This document shows positions 43,139-54,881 of a stretch of DNA of 64,000 nucleotides, one piece after another. The position numbers and the translations under genes were made by a program. The stretch comes from Cyclospora cayetanensis (taxonomy: Eukaryota; Apicomplexa; Conoidasida; Eucoccidiorida; Eimeriidae): positions 33,233-97,232 of the forward strand of contig NW_020312098.1 in the NCBI RefSeq assembly GCF_002999335.1. Reading direction: 5' to 3'. The notes below the pieces were generated by a model. It was not told the origin of the DNA. It was given only the letters and a program-made list of their open reading frames with translations, and did not search any database. Numbering within the stretch: the first letter of the stretch is position 1; each line of letters starts with the position of its first letter.

Positions 43139-45299
43139 AAGTGCCGCAGAGGGTGTCGAAGCGTAAAGAAAGGGGCACTGCGGCAAGTGCTGCTCTCTCG
43201 CAGCAGCAACTAGCCGGCAGCGGAGAGCCAGAGAGCGAGAGAAAGAAGCAAGCAGGCGTTGCTTTTTTCCTTCATGAAATTGGATATCGCGCTCAAAATT
43301 CTGAGGCCAGAGAGACGCCGTGTTTCTGACCGGCCTGATTCTGTGTCTCTGTGTCGCCGTAGGACCCCCCAATTCGACACTTTTTGTGTCTCTTGAGCGC
43401 ATTTGTGCAAGCTCGAGGCTCCCCGCTCACAGGGGAGGAGGCATGAGAGGAGGGGGAGGGTGGACTGAAGCACCAACGAGGTCCCTAGCTGCTGATTGCA
43501 GCTAGCCACAGCTCTTCGTTGTGAAAGAGGCGCGGAAAGAGAGGTGTACATACACCCGAAAAAAAGAAGCGTCCTGCGGGCTCTGCGGGTGTAACAGCGA
43601 AAATTCGCTACGTGCAGCACGCTGCAGTAAACGCTTCTTCCACAATGAGGCACCGCGAGTCAGACACTGCAGTCTCTTAGAGCGGTTTCTGCTGGAACGG
43701 CAGAGGCCTCTCTTATCTGCCGAGTGTAGTTGAGGACTACTTGTACTACGCCAGAAGCTTTAGCTCCCACCCTTCTCGCTGGTGCACACCTACCGCCATG
43801 TGCACAGTGCAGTGCTCCTTCTCTTAGAGCTGCGTGGGAAGACCCTCTCCATGATCCCCAAGCCCCCGACAAAGTTGTACTTGAAATCTTTCAGAGTTTT
43901 CCTCCAAAGAGCGTCCCTTCTTCCCCCTCCCTTACCTGCCGCCTACAAGGTCGCCTCACAGTCGTGGCAGGAAGGGGAAGAGGAAGAAGCCCTCCTACGA
44001 TGTATCTGCGCTTCCATGCCCTCTGATTACTCATAGAGCAGTCAATCACACTTATTCTTCCGTACTGAATTTCTCGAGCACAGAGGGGCTCAAAGTTTGG
44101 GGGCCTGCTGCATTGCAGGAGCGGCCTCTATATTCTCCATCAGGCCGCGCATACAATCAGCCAAAGTAAAAGTCGATCCTCTATTCAATAATAGTTGAGC
44201 TGCAGGAATATCCTACACGAGCCGTACCCGCTGGTTCTACCGCGAAGAAAGGCGTCGTTGAGGGTGGGTGCCATGTTGCCCACGTTCCGTTAATTTGGCA
44301 CGCCACCTTCATGAACTACGCCGCGCAAGGTGAAAATGAATAACGCAAAGGAAATGCAGCATCTCACACGGCCTACGGGAATCTTTGTCACAGGCGTTGG
44401 CGCTTCAGAGCTGAGTATGCTTGCTCTGAAAATCCTGTGCGAACGCCGCCCCTTCCTGCAACTACACAGATACATAGGGCTAGCTCAAGGGCGACGTCGA
44501 GAGCGCCGTACCACCTTTTGTACAGGTGTAACACCCCTCTTGTGTGTCCCACCACCAGAGCATGCAAGGTATGGTACCTGCGGTGGCACTTTTTGTTGAA
44601 GCTACGAAAAAGGTCACTGTTAATATTTTCGATTATTGATGTTGTGCACTGCCAGTAAGGCATGGGTTTATCCATTTTGCCGGCCTACGCGTAGCGCTGG
44701 ATCGACTTTTTCTGGAAAATGTACTATTCGTTAACGGGAGCAAAAATGCTACATTTCTAGCGCTTGGAGTGTCCTTCTCTCTGTTTATGATGAATAAAGT
44801 ACTAATGTGCCTTTTTTCATATAAGAAGATAGATATAACTCTATCACGGATGTCTATTGTTTTTTTCTTGAATTCAGCAGCGGAGGGGTGGCGGTAACTG
44901 CCGACGGCGCCGTGGCGGTTCCGAGGTGTTCCTCCGCAGATGTACTCTGATATTTTCAGTGAAAGGGGGATATTAAAGAGGCAGTATTCTGCTCCGTTTT
45001 TCTCTTAGGGGAGCAAGACGCTCTGCATGTCTCCCATCGGCAAGACATCCAGTCAGTCATTGCTGTCCGTACACTTGGGGAACCGCGATGCGATGCGCTG
45101 TCTTATTCTTGCCCATACATTGTTCCTGTGATCTGCCCTCTCCCCTCTCCTTCTTCACTTTATAGCTTGAATTTCTACCGCTTTATGCATGCGCCACATC
45201 TCGCCGTCATCCCTGCCCGCGCGCACCCACACAACTGGCTCGGCTGCCGACTCACCGGCTCACCCCAGACGTCCGTCGTCGCACACACAGCACTTCATC
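43139..45299. other. 2.2-kb intergenic region without a recognisable gene
   Basis: This region lies between the THOC1 stop and the Derlin start. Open frames are short (up to about 100 codons), overlap on both strands and show no domain. Unlike the surrounding genes it has almost no CAG tracts or microsatellites. It should hold the THOC1 3' untranslated region and the Derlin promoter. Confidence 0.5.
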
Positions 45300-47627
45300 A
45301 TGGATCCTACGATGGGAACACTGGGAGGTCTGAGCGGCGCAGCCGCTGCAGGCCCTGAGGCGTGGTATCTGTCGCAGCCTCCAATCACGCGCGCGATTGC
45401 CACTGCCACCTTTGTATTGACTCTCTTGACAAACCTGGGGTTGCTGCCTGTAGAGTTGCTGATGCTAGACTGGAGCCTCGCGATCTTCAAGCTTCAGATT
45501 TGGCGGCTCTTCACGACGCTGCTCTACGTTGGACGCTTCTCCCTCGGCTGGGTGTTTCATATGTATATGTGGCTGCAAGTTAGCGGCGATCTCGAGTCGA
45601 ACGCAGTCTTTCGCCAGGCTTCCAAGGGGGCCTACCTGCTCTTCGTTCTCATTGTTACGCTCATCACCTCCCTGCTGTCTCTCCTCGTCTTTTGGCCTTC
45701 AGGTATTATCCGTCAGCACATGACGTGTCGCGTGTTGGGAGCCTCCTCCTGCATGCATTTTCTGCATTTGCACAGCCGCGACTCGCGGCGGCTCTCCCTT
45801 TCTGCTTTCCCACGCTGACTGCTTTTTCCTCTTGCTGCTTCTCTCTCTCGATACTTGTTGTTCTCTGCCTTGCGTGGCGTCGCTTGCTCCCCCCGCTGCC
45901 AACGGTGATCCTCCCCGCGGAGAGACTCAGCCTCCTCGCCCTCGACACATCAATAAACGCCTCCTGTGCTTTTCTCCCCCCTCCTGCCTTCCCTTTCTGA
46001 GACACACTGGGGCTTCCTTGTGCTGCATTGTGCTGCATGCGCTTTTAGGCGTGTATTTCCATGGGGAAGGTTTGCTCTTCGCTTGTCTCTACTATTGGTC
46101 TCGCCGAGAAGCATATACACCTGTTTCAGTCTCCTTCCTCACCGTGCAGGGGTATCAGCTGCCCTTCCTCCTTTTGCTTTTGCACCTCCTCATGGGCAGA
46201 GACTTGTGGCTAGATGCGTTTGGTCTGGCAGCAGGGCATGCGTATTACTTCCTGAGGGAAATCCTGCCGGCACATGGTGAGACAGTCTGCACCGCTTTCT
46301 ACAGTACTGCTCCGCAGGAGCCCTTTTATAGAAAAAAAAAGCGTGTAAAAATCACCAAAACACACCTATTTTAGCGTTCCTGCTGCTCCACACACGGTGG
46401 GGGTACGCTACCCCAAACTGACTGCGACACCCACGGGGAGACATTGTGCGGTGTATCTGTATGTGTGTCTATGTATGTGTGTATATGTATGTCTATGTAT
46501 GTGTGTCTATGTGTATCTATATGTGTGTCTATGTATGTGTGTATATGTATGTCTATGTATGTGTGTATATGTGTATCTATATGTGTATGTCTGTGTGTAT
46601 ATGTGTATGCATAAGTGTATATGTATGTCTATGTATGTGTGTCTATGTATGTGTGTATATGTGTATGCATATGTGTATATGTATGTACGTCGATGTGTAT
46701 CTATATGTGTATGTATGTGTGTATATGGGTATGCATATGTGCATGTATGTGCGTATGTTTATGTATGTATGTATATGTGTATCTATATGTGTATGTATGT
46801 ATATGTGTATCTACATGTGTATGTACGTGTGTCTTGTATGTGTGTATATGTGTATCTATATGTGTATGCATATGTGTGTATATGTGTATGCATATGTTTA
46901 TATGTATGTGTGTATATGTGTATGTATGTATTGTGTATGTATGTGTGTTTATGTGTATCTATATGTGTATGTCTGTGTGTATATGTATGTGTATCTATGC
47001 GTGTGTGTGTATGTGTATGTATATCTATATGTGTATGTATTTGTGTATCTATATGTGTATGTATGTGTCTATATGTGTATCTACATGTGAATGTACGTAT
47101 ATGTGTATGTATGTATATGTACGTGTGTATGTATATGTGTATCTATATGTGTATTTGTGTATCTGTATGTGGATGCATATGTGTACATGTATGTGTATGT
47201 ATTTGTATATCTATATGTGTATGTATTTGTATATCTGTATGTGGATGTATTTGTATATCTATATGTGTATGTATTTGTGTATCTATATGTGTATTTGTGT
47301 ATCTATATGTGGATGCATATGTGTATGTGCATGAAATGTCGTTTTCTAGGAGGCCCTGATTTGCTGACTCAAGCCCCAAAGCTGCTGGATATGGCGGCTG
47401 CATGCGTTTCGAACGCGCCTCCCCCCCACGGCGGTGGGGGCCCCTCGGGAGGCTCAGGGGGGGCCCCCCGCTTCCGAACGGGAGGAGCCTCAGTGTCTGC
47501 GGGGGGGGGAGGCGCAACAACACATGCGGGGGGGGGAGGCACAGCGTGGGGAGTCCGTCAAAGAGGCTCAACCACTCAACCCTTTTCTGGAAGAGGGTAC
47601 ACGCTGGGAGGCGAAGCGCAGCGATAG
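45300..47627 (+). CDS. DER1: Derlin (Der1) family ER membrane protein
   Basis: Three exons, 45300-45702, 46049-46276 and 47350-47627 (TAG), are in phase for 302 residues. Derlins are polytopic rhomboid pseudoproteases that help retrotranslocate misfolded proteins in ER-associated degradation. The start MDPTMGTL is followed by WYLSQPPITRAI, a Der1-type opening, then LQIWRLFTTLLYVGRFSLGW, several hydrophobic segments, a TPVSVSFLTVQGYQLPF segment and GHAYYFLREILP, all in family order. The catalytic Ser of active rhomboids is not evident. The last about 75 residues are Gly-rich and end GYTLGGEAQR, as in many Derlin tails. Coccidia carry ER Derlins and an apicoplast form. No bipartite leader is seen, so the ER is the likely location. 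The second intron (46277-47349) is mostly TGTATATG repeat. Confidence 0.93.
46445..47335. repeat. TATG/TGTATC simple repeat, intronic
   Basis: About 890 bp of TGTATATGTG/TATCTATATG DNA fills the second Derlin intron. TG is on the sense strand, and all the apparent 200-300 codon frames here derive from it. Confidence 0.9.
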
Positions 47628-50600
47628 GTTCAGGGGTGTATGCGGCATGCGCTGCTGCACTTCGAGCAAGACAGCCTCAAAGTGCAGGCAGCATGCAAAC
47701 GCAAGGGACAGACAGTCTCTCTGGGGAGGTGTATTATGACACTCCACTCGAGAGGAGGTGTGCTGCTGACTACTACATTCGCGCGGTCGAATCGTCGGGA
47801 GGGAGCATTTCGATGCGCATGCAGCTTTCTCCATCGAGCAGCACCACTTAGGCAGAGCAGCAGCCTTTTTGTAGCTTTTAGAAACGCATGCACATGCATG
47901 CACGTTAAATAGCGAGGATAGGCAGATTTAGCAGAAGAAGGGGCTACACGAGGCAGAGAGTTACGGCGTAGTGTGAATACGGCAAGAAAGGCACAGACAG
48001 ACTAACGTCTCGGCTGCAACAGTACGCCGCTCGCTCTGATCCTCGAGCGGCGACTTTCTCTTCTCTCTCTCTCGCTGCTGCTGATGATGAAAATGCTGCT
48101 GCATGTTGCAGCAGCAGCGCATGAATGCAGTGGCTCGGCATCTCAATCTTGAGCACCCGCACATGCACTTTTTCAAGAGTCTGCTGCTACAGATCACCTG
48201 GATGTGACTGCCTTTGACAGCCTCCTAGAGGTCTTTAAGCGGCTGGCTGCTTTGAGTTGCCTTTTCTTGGAACGCCTGAGGCAGCTGCTACCTGCTGCTT
48301 CGCCTCATGAAGAGGGGGGGAACGCGACAGGGGATTGCCACGGCGAGAAGCATGCAAATGAAGACACACATACACACAGATTATGCAGGGAGACAGGCAA
48401 AAAGGGAAGGAGAACACGACCCTGAACAACCAACCTATGTTACGCCGCAAACAAAAGGGCAGAAGCGTGTGCGCTAGTAGAAGATTCAAGCTGCAACCTG
48501 CTTGCAAATTAAACGGCAGACAACGCCTGGAGAGGGAGGTTACAGGAGAAGCAGAAGCTACTCTTGTCACCGGTCAGAGAAGCAATCAACAGTTGGTGGA
48601 CGGGCAGGAAGGGGGTAAAGATGCGCGAAATGCTATTGGGAGCAGAAGGGAGGAACACTGACACACTAAGAAGCCTTGACCCTTGGCGCCTACTCCCTCT
48701 AAGGAGTCTGGGAGGAGAGTGCTTTTGCAAAAAGTTGCCATACGGCGTGCGGCATGACTAGAAGGAAGCACACTAAGACAAGTATATCTAAGTATATGTA
48801 CATTTATATATAATATATATATACATATATGTATAGAGAGAGAGAGAGACGAAAAGAGATGTATGTCCACATATATATGTACACACACACACATTTACCC
48901 GCATATACATATTCATACATGTATTTATATACATGTATTTATATGTATACATGTATATCTGAATATACAAAGGCACACACACATAAACAGACCACCAGAG
49001 GAAAAGTGTGATACTGTCCATTAAAAAAATACAGATGGGGTGGCAATTGCATTTGCATACCCTACCATTCCTGACTTGTCCAACTGCCAAATGGAGTAAC
49101 GCGCACTACTCAACCTTGATTTTCGCGCATAAGACCTCTCTCACACGTCTAATGCACAAAGCTTGCCTGTGAAATTCCACTGTGGTAAACGGACGGCGGA
49201 ACGCAAGGGGGTGAAACCGACGAGAGCATACACCTGAAAACGACGCACACCTTTGCGAGGGGAGAGCAGCGAGCTCAACAGTGTCTTGGAGCAGATCCAG
49301 AATACAGAGAGCCACCGAGCATGCAAATCACAAGGGTTTTTAAGGAGAGAGGATGATCTGAGGCAACAGAGCAGATGGGGGGGGGGGTGGCAGCTGGCAT
49401 TCAAAATCGGAGCATGCAAAAGTGCACACCTGAGGTTCAGAAAAGTGCCATACACCGATGCACTATCCGTATAAAGGGAAAGAGGTGAACGAATAGCGAT
49501 TTTTCACGCCAACATGCCCCCCGAATTGCGGTTGCACTGAACCCCTCGCAACACCAGCAATCGTACAACTGCAACAGCCACGTTTCCTGCGTTCTGCGAG
49601 AGCGTGTATGTGCCCCTCCGCACGCAGGCAGGCAGTCAAGCAATCGTTTGTCCAGGCAGCTGCATGCACACGCGTGTTCGCTTTCTCTTTTAGCGGTAAG
49701 CTGCACGGAGTCTATGCACCACACTTAGACCGTTCCTTTCTTTTCGCTGCCATATCCGTGCAACCGCCTGCTGAGCAGCAACGAATCTGCGCATGCTCCT
49801 AAGCAGCCTAGCCGCAGGTGCATGTGCTAGGAGTGAGCTCAGGCTGCAGGAGGGCAACAACCCTGCTTCTCTCTTCTTTAACTGGCCCCGTTGCCTCAAC
49901 TACGCCGTTTGTAGGAAAGCCTCTTTCCTTCTGCTCCCCGCTTTTAGTTCGCACGTTCTGCTGCGTCCTACCGCATCCCTCATGAAGGGTAAAAAGCCGC
50001 GCGAAAAGGCACCAGGCCCATCAACGCATCGGTGCAGAGCAGCTCGCTGCACCCGCTCACTCCAACTATTGAAAGCTAGCGACAAATCACGCGCTCTCCC
50101 CGTCTAACCGCACATCTCCCACACCAATCCAGCCTGCCCGTCTGTTTGGCTACTAACTTTTATAGCTATCAACCTCGAAGCGTGCTCCGAGGCAGTAAAG
50201 GCCCCTTAAGGCGAGCGAAAGGGAGGGGCAAGACGGCAGCGATCGCACCGCCTCCAATATACCCCCACCCCTGTTGCACGGGGTGTACGCCCTCTACATG
50301 CCCTAAGGCTGACTTTTGGCGATGAAAACTGCAGTCGATAGACGGGCTGGCGCATGAGGCTTTAAACCCGATACTACAGAGGGCGCGAAGAGACACCCCT
50401 CGCAAGCTTTCGACGAAAGCCTGAAGGAAGGCGCTCGTTCCGCCACTCCAAATTAACTCTCCGATTACCTGCACGTGCTCCTCAACAAGAGAATGCACGG
50501 ACGGAGGAATACATGTACATATATGTATATATATTTCCGCCGCGCGGTTTTGAGGGTGTGCATATTAGGAGGATCTTGGGAAGAGAAATGCAAAATGCAC

Positions 50601-50691
50601 ATGCACGCCAAGGAAACGGTCCCGGGATCTGTGTGATAATCCACCGTCGATACACCCCAAGCACGCATAACCCCCGCATTTTACGGCATGC
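47628..50691. other. 3-kb region between Derlin and MAF1, unresolved, possibly a minus-strand gene
   Basis: No complete gene can be assembled. Minus-strand frames at about 49265-49320 (LCILDLLQDTVELAALPSQ) and 50395-50498 (VIGELIWSGGTSAFLQAF) look more protein-like than the rest. The second faintly resembles the FPL-domain motif of CLEC16A proteins (inference, weak). CTGCTG/CAGCAG tracts occur near 48075-48120. An AT/CACA simple repeat lies at 48780-48960; its CA-rich plus strand would match a minus-strand intron. Confidence 0.3.
48780..48985. repeat. ATAC, GAGA and CACA simple repeats
   Basis: ATATACAT, a short (GA)n and CACACAC/CATACA tracts lie in the unassigned region between Derlin and MAF1. 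Confidence 0.75.
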
Positions 50692-52629
50692 TCAGGCGTA
50701 GGCACACGCAGACGAGGGCAACTCGAGATCGGAGAGACTGTCTGCCTCTTCCACAGCCTCAGCCTCCACTTGCACCGGCACTTCTGCTCCGTACACCTCA
50801 CCTGCAAAACGAAATGCGATGAGCGTACCCGCAGCACCAACACCATACGCAGCCACAAAGACCCTTCAAACCCTACAATGCACCCACTCCTTCAAAAAGC
50901 ACACGATTAGGCAACTCAAACGAGGCGACAGCAACAGTAGCAGCAACAGCATCAGTAACAGCAACAGCAGCAGTAGTACAATCACGCACATACACAATCC
51001 CGACAAAAAGGAATAACCAACACACACACGCACACAAATCAACGACCACAAATCGGTGAACATACCAATATCCACTTCATCTGTATCTTCCACGGCTTCG
51101 GTGCCTTCACCCTCACCCCCATTCAGCCAGCAAGGGCTGCTAAGCTTGCAGTTGCTACCACAAGCGAAAAAGAGAAGTCTGCACCGCTGGCGATCTAGGA
51201 AGAAGTAAAAGAAGGAGGAGAGCGACACCATGGGGGATGCAGCGCCCCCTCCTCCGCCAATAGGAGCAAACAGCGAAATCAGAGGCGTCGGATCCTCCGA
51301 TCCACTCGCCATGTGACTGTACACCGAGCACCCCCCAAGCGACACTGCGGACTGCAGCAACAAAACGCACCGACACAAAGTCGAAATCGTGATATTTCCG
51401 CGAACCACAAATACTCTAGACCCCGTATCCGTACAGATTAAAATAATGGAAGCGCCACACACCACACCCAGCAGAAATTGCGATTGCACCTCTTCCCCTA
51501 CACCAACCCCCCTCCCTTTCCACCACACCCGAACACACTCCACAACAACCCCTCCCTTTCCACCACACCAACTCCCCGAAGGGACAGGCTGAACCACCAC
51601 TGCCGCATAGCCATTGCGCTCGCGACTAGAAGAAAAAACTTACTCCAATCGCCTCCCACAGCTGATAAATAAAGCCAGGAAGAACACGTTCAACACTAGC
51701 CAGCCGCTCATTAATGTCTGCTTGCACTGCGTATACACTCGGTTCCTCACGAAACATCGCGGGTGTCAGCGTGCTGCTGAATCCATACACATATATATAC
51801 ACACATACACACACATACACATATACACACATACACACACATACACATATACACACATATACACACACAGACACACATATACACACACATATACACACAT
51901 ATACACACACATATACACATATATACACAGACACACATATACACACATATGCACACACAGACACACATATACACACATATATACACAGACACACATATAC
52001 ACACACAGACACACATATATACATACCACAAACGCCAGCCATACCACAAACGCCAGCCATGTCTATAAATAAATACATGCCTCACGAAACAGCCCCCACA
52101 TACCGCCAAATCCCTGCTGGCACTCGAACAAAACAACCCTTTCCGCTGTCACGCCAACCTTCCCAAGAAGTATACAGCTACGCAGAAAGCAAGTCCTCTT
52201 CAGAATTTCCCCCCTTCCCCCAACATTCTCCCGCCATGTGTAAAAGGAGGAGCACCTGAATTCGAAGTCTGGGAAGCACTGGTTCAGTGTGCTGATCAGA
52301 TTAACCAGAAGCTCCCTTCCTTTTGCTGTGGGGTGCCTAGGATCTTGCTGCCGCCTGCTGCTGCTGCCGCCGCTGCTGCTGCTGCTTCCGCTGCTGCTGC
52401 TCGCAGTGGCAGCCAGTGGCGACAGCAGCAACGGCGGAGGCGAAGATGCAGCGAAGAGAGGGGAGGAATGCAATTCCGACTCGATCCTCTCCATCAAATT
52501 CCTCTCCTGCGGACCCCCTTCCGCTGTCGAGAGCAGCTCGAGACGACCTCTTATTACTCGATCTCCCACATCCAAATTGTGCAGCAATGCACATAGCCGC
52601 GTCAAGGGGGGGCATTCAATGAAGCGCAT
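50692..52629 (-). CDS. MAF1: MAF1 homologue, repressor of RNA polymerase III
   Basis: Four minus-strand exons, 52629-52256, 51776-51644, 51351-51066 and 50801-50692 (TGA), are in phase for 300 residues. MAF1 binds RNA polymerase III and its factors in the nucleus and lowers tRNA and 5S transcription, typically under stress or nutrient signals. The order of motifs matches the family: MRFIECPPLTRL with GDRVIRGRLELLS (human MKLLENSSF...IIGRIESYS), LVNLISTLNQCFPDFEF (human LIATLNESFRPDYDF), FIYQLWEAIG (human LKPQLWNAVD), CSVYSHM (human CDIYSYN), LSSFFYFFLDRQRCRLLFFAC (human SFNYFFYNKRLKRIVFFSC), and a strongly acidic tail. The mobile linker between the A and B boxes contains Ser/Gly/Arg-rich low complexity (about 52330-52440). 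The start was chosen because the family begins at this motif. Confidence 0.92.
51780..52020. repeat. (ACACATAT)n simple repeat, intronic
   Basis: CACACATATACACACAGACA units lie in the first MAF1 intron (52256 to 51776). TATGTG is on the sense strand. Confidence 0.9.
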
Positions 52630-52878
52630 CGTGTTTCTCGAAGTGTATATACCAAGGATTAGGCAGATGAGCACACAGAGTGGCCTACATCCATATGCAT
52701 ACACACGCATACATGCCTGCACCTCCACACATACACATACGTACATAGCTGCACACACGTACATCCACGCATGTACGTATTGTACACCTTCATACATATC
52801 CACCTACATGCATATCCGCCAGCATGCCCATACATATACCATACACAGGCGCTTTAAGCGTCATATTGTTGGTGGCAG

Positions 52879-52914
52879 CTGCCTAGGGGGGCCCCTTGGG
52901 GCCCCCCTAGGCAG
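52879..52914. repeat. 17-bp perfect inverted repeat with 2-nt loop
   Basis: Arms 52879-52895 and 52898-52914 (CTGCCTAGGGGGGCCCC and its complement) flank TT. The element is about 250 bp upstream of the MAF1 start codon. Confidence 0.95.
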
Positions 52915-53999
52915 ACGAACACGCTTCTCTGTCTGTCAGTCTGTCTACGTATCTCCCCCAAGAAAAAGTTCTTTGCTTACAGCTTCGGCAGCTGCACCGC
53001 CTTCCTGAGCCTGCAGAAGGCGCAGTTGCTGCGGATAAGACTCGGCAGAAAAAACGGATCCTGTTGTTTCTCTTGTTCTGGCTGCTTTGAGCGAGCGTTC
53101 AACCTCCCGATGATGCAGAATGACAGCGCGATCCTCACGACACGTGATCTTCTTCTGCTGCTGCTACAGCGCACTTATAATGAGGCCGTTTCCTGATTTT
53201 CAAGGCTTATGACTCGCCGATTTCCTGGGTGTATATACAGCTATACGAAATTGCAGGGCCTTCTGCATTGAGCGTTGATTCTGCTGCATCCTAGAGGGTG
53301 GGCCTGGCGGAAACAGAGCTGCAAAGACACCTGCGAGTGCGTCGCTCATCGCTGTGGATTCTTGAGGGCTTAGATGCCCCTCCTTTTTGATTGTTTCACG
53401 GTCCTCTCCCTCTGCTCTCCTCCAGGGAGACCCCTTCTCCCCGGCTACCTGCGTCTGTGGAGAGGCGTGAAACAGCGAAAAGCCACAAAGACGCTAAGAA
53501 CGACTTTTAGAGGGAGCACAAAGAGTGAACGCGTGGCTTCTGATGCGGCTCTTGGTCTCCCTGCTTTCGCTCTACCAGCCGTAATTCCCGCCGCTTGTGG
53601 TAGGAGCCACCTGGGAGTTGTTGCCGCTTGCTGGATGAATAGCACGAACTGCGTAGATACAAGCCGCAAAAATACGTACAGATGCAGTACAAACACATTG
53701 ACTCGGCATGTCTGCTTTAGGAGAAGAGGAAGCCTTGCAACAGCAGCAGCAACAACAGACGCAGCTGTCTGCTGCTGCTGCCCCTTTTCTCCGTCGGTAC
53801 ACCGTGCTGCGCGGCAGCCTGGTTGCTTTCTTTAGAAGACAGGAAACGCGCTCACAGTTGTGTGCTACTTTGTAATTTTCTATTACTCTTATTAACATTT
53901 ATGGGAAGGAGAATCGGAGTGGTTTCTTAGGGCGCCTCCCGTAAGGTGGTAGTGTGCCAGGCACACGCAGGCAGGGGGCACCCTGTGCATACAGTACAC

Positions 54000-54117
54000 T
54001 GCAGCAGCAGCACTGCAGCAGCAGCAGCACTGCAGCAGCAGCAGCAGCAGCAGCAGCACTGCAGCAGCAGCAGCACTGCAGCAGCAGCATGCTGCTGCAG
54101 CATGCTGCAGTGCTGCT
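54000..54117. repeat. CAG/CTG cluster with a palindromic core, intergenic
   Basis: Repeats of CTGCAGCAGCAGCA are followed by CATGCTGCTGCAGCATGCTG and then CTG units, giving internal dyad symmetry. Unlike most CAG tracts in the window, it is outside any gene I can support. Confidence 0.8.
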
Positions 54118-54881
54118 AGTGGGCATGCCATCCCATGCGATCCCTCCTGCCTACAACCCTCTCTACACCGTCGCTGCGGTGTATTAAGTGTGAGCTTGCC
54201 GTTGCTTCAGGAGTTTTGCTGCCTAGTGGCGTCCTGAGTGTTGTCAGGCGTATCTGCACCTAGTGATTAGCTCTCTTGGCATTTTGAAGGCACGCTCATA
54301 GTGCGTTGCATTCTGTCACGTTTCGTCCTGCTGCCGTCGCTCTTCACACGTAAGCGTGCTTCAAACAGTTGCATTCGAAGGGTGGAGGGCGTGTCTCTTG
54401 CTCTTTAGGCCTTTAACTACAGTTAATTCAGCTTAAAGCACTTTTTCCGCGTATTTCTGCTGCTCGTAAGACCCTTAACGGAGTCAATTGGAGCCGCGAG
54501 ACAGCGGAGGCAACGAGTCGCACTGGAAGTAGTTGCCCCCATCGTATCTGCGCATCAGCACGGCACTCCCTTCTCCCTGTACATTGTGCATGCATGGATG
54601 CATGCGTTTGGGGGTGTGTATGTATGTATATGTCTCCGTGGTGTTTCTGTGGATGCCGTTTCCGCAGGGTTGCTCTTCGCTGCTAAGCGACTTCCTCCCA
54701 GGCGTGCCTGTTAGATTTCTTCCGTCCAGTCGCTGCTTTTTCAAGCGCGCTTTCCTGCAGCAGGGGAGTGTTGCGGCGGTTCTGCCATCCCTGCGTCTCT
54801 CTTTTTCGAGAAGGGCGTCTCCTGCGCTCGCATTTTTGCGCGCAAAGCGTCTGGAAGTCTTTTTCTCCGCCTTCGGCAGCA

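Larger units (their letters stand above)
52630..54881. other. Divergent intergenic region between MAF1 and GRP94
   Basis: This 2.25-kb region lies between two divergent starts. It contains a CATACA-rich tract (52680-52850), a perfect inverted repeat (52879-52914), a CAG/CTG cluster (54000-54115) and the GRP94 leader. A plus-strand frame of 153 codons (53374-53835) shows no domain and is not called. The promoters of both genes must lie here. Confidence 0.5.

Noticed and set aside
43660..44026. Apparent similarity of CTCTTAGAGCTGCGTGGGAAG (about 43820) to sequence near 59950
   Set aside because: The match is short and imperfect, and by eye it does not extend far enough to support a dispersed repeat family.
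46445..47335. Frames of 200-320 codons rich in Tyr, Val, Cys and Met
   Set aside because: They are translations of the TATG repeat in a Derlin intron; the Derlin exons on both sides join in phase across it.
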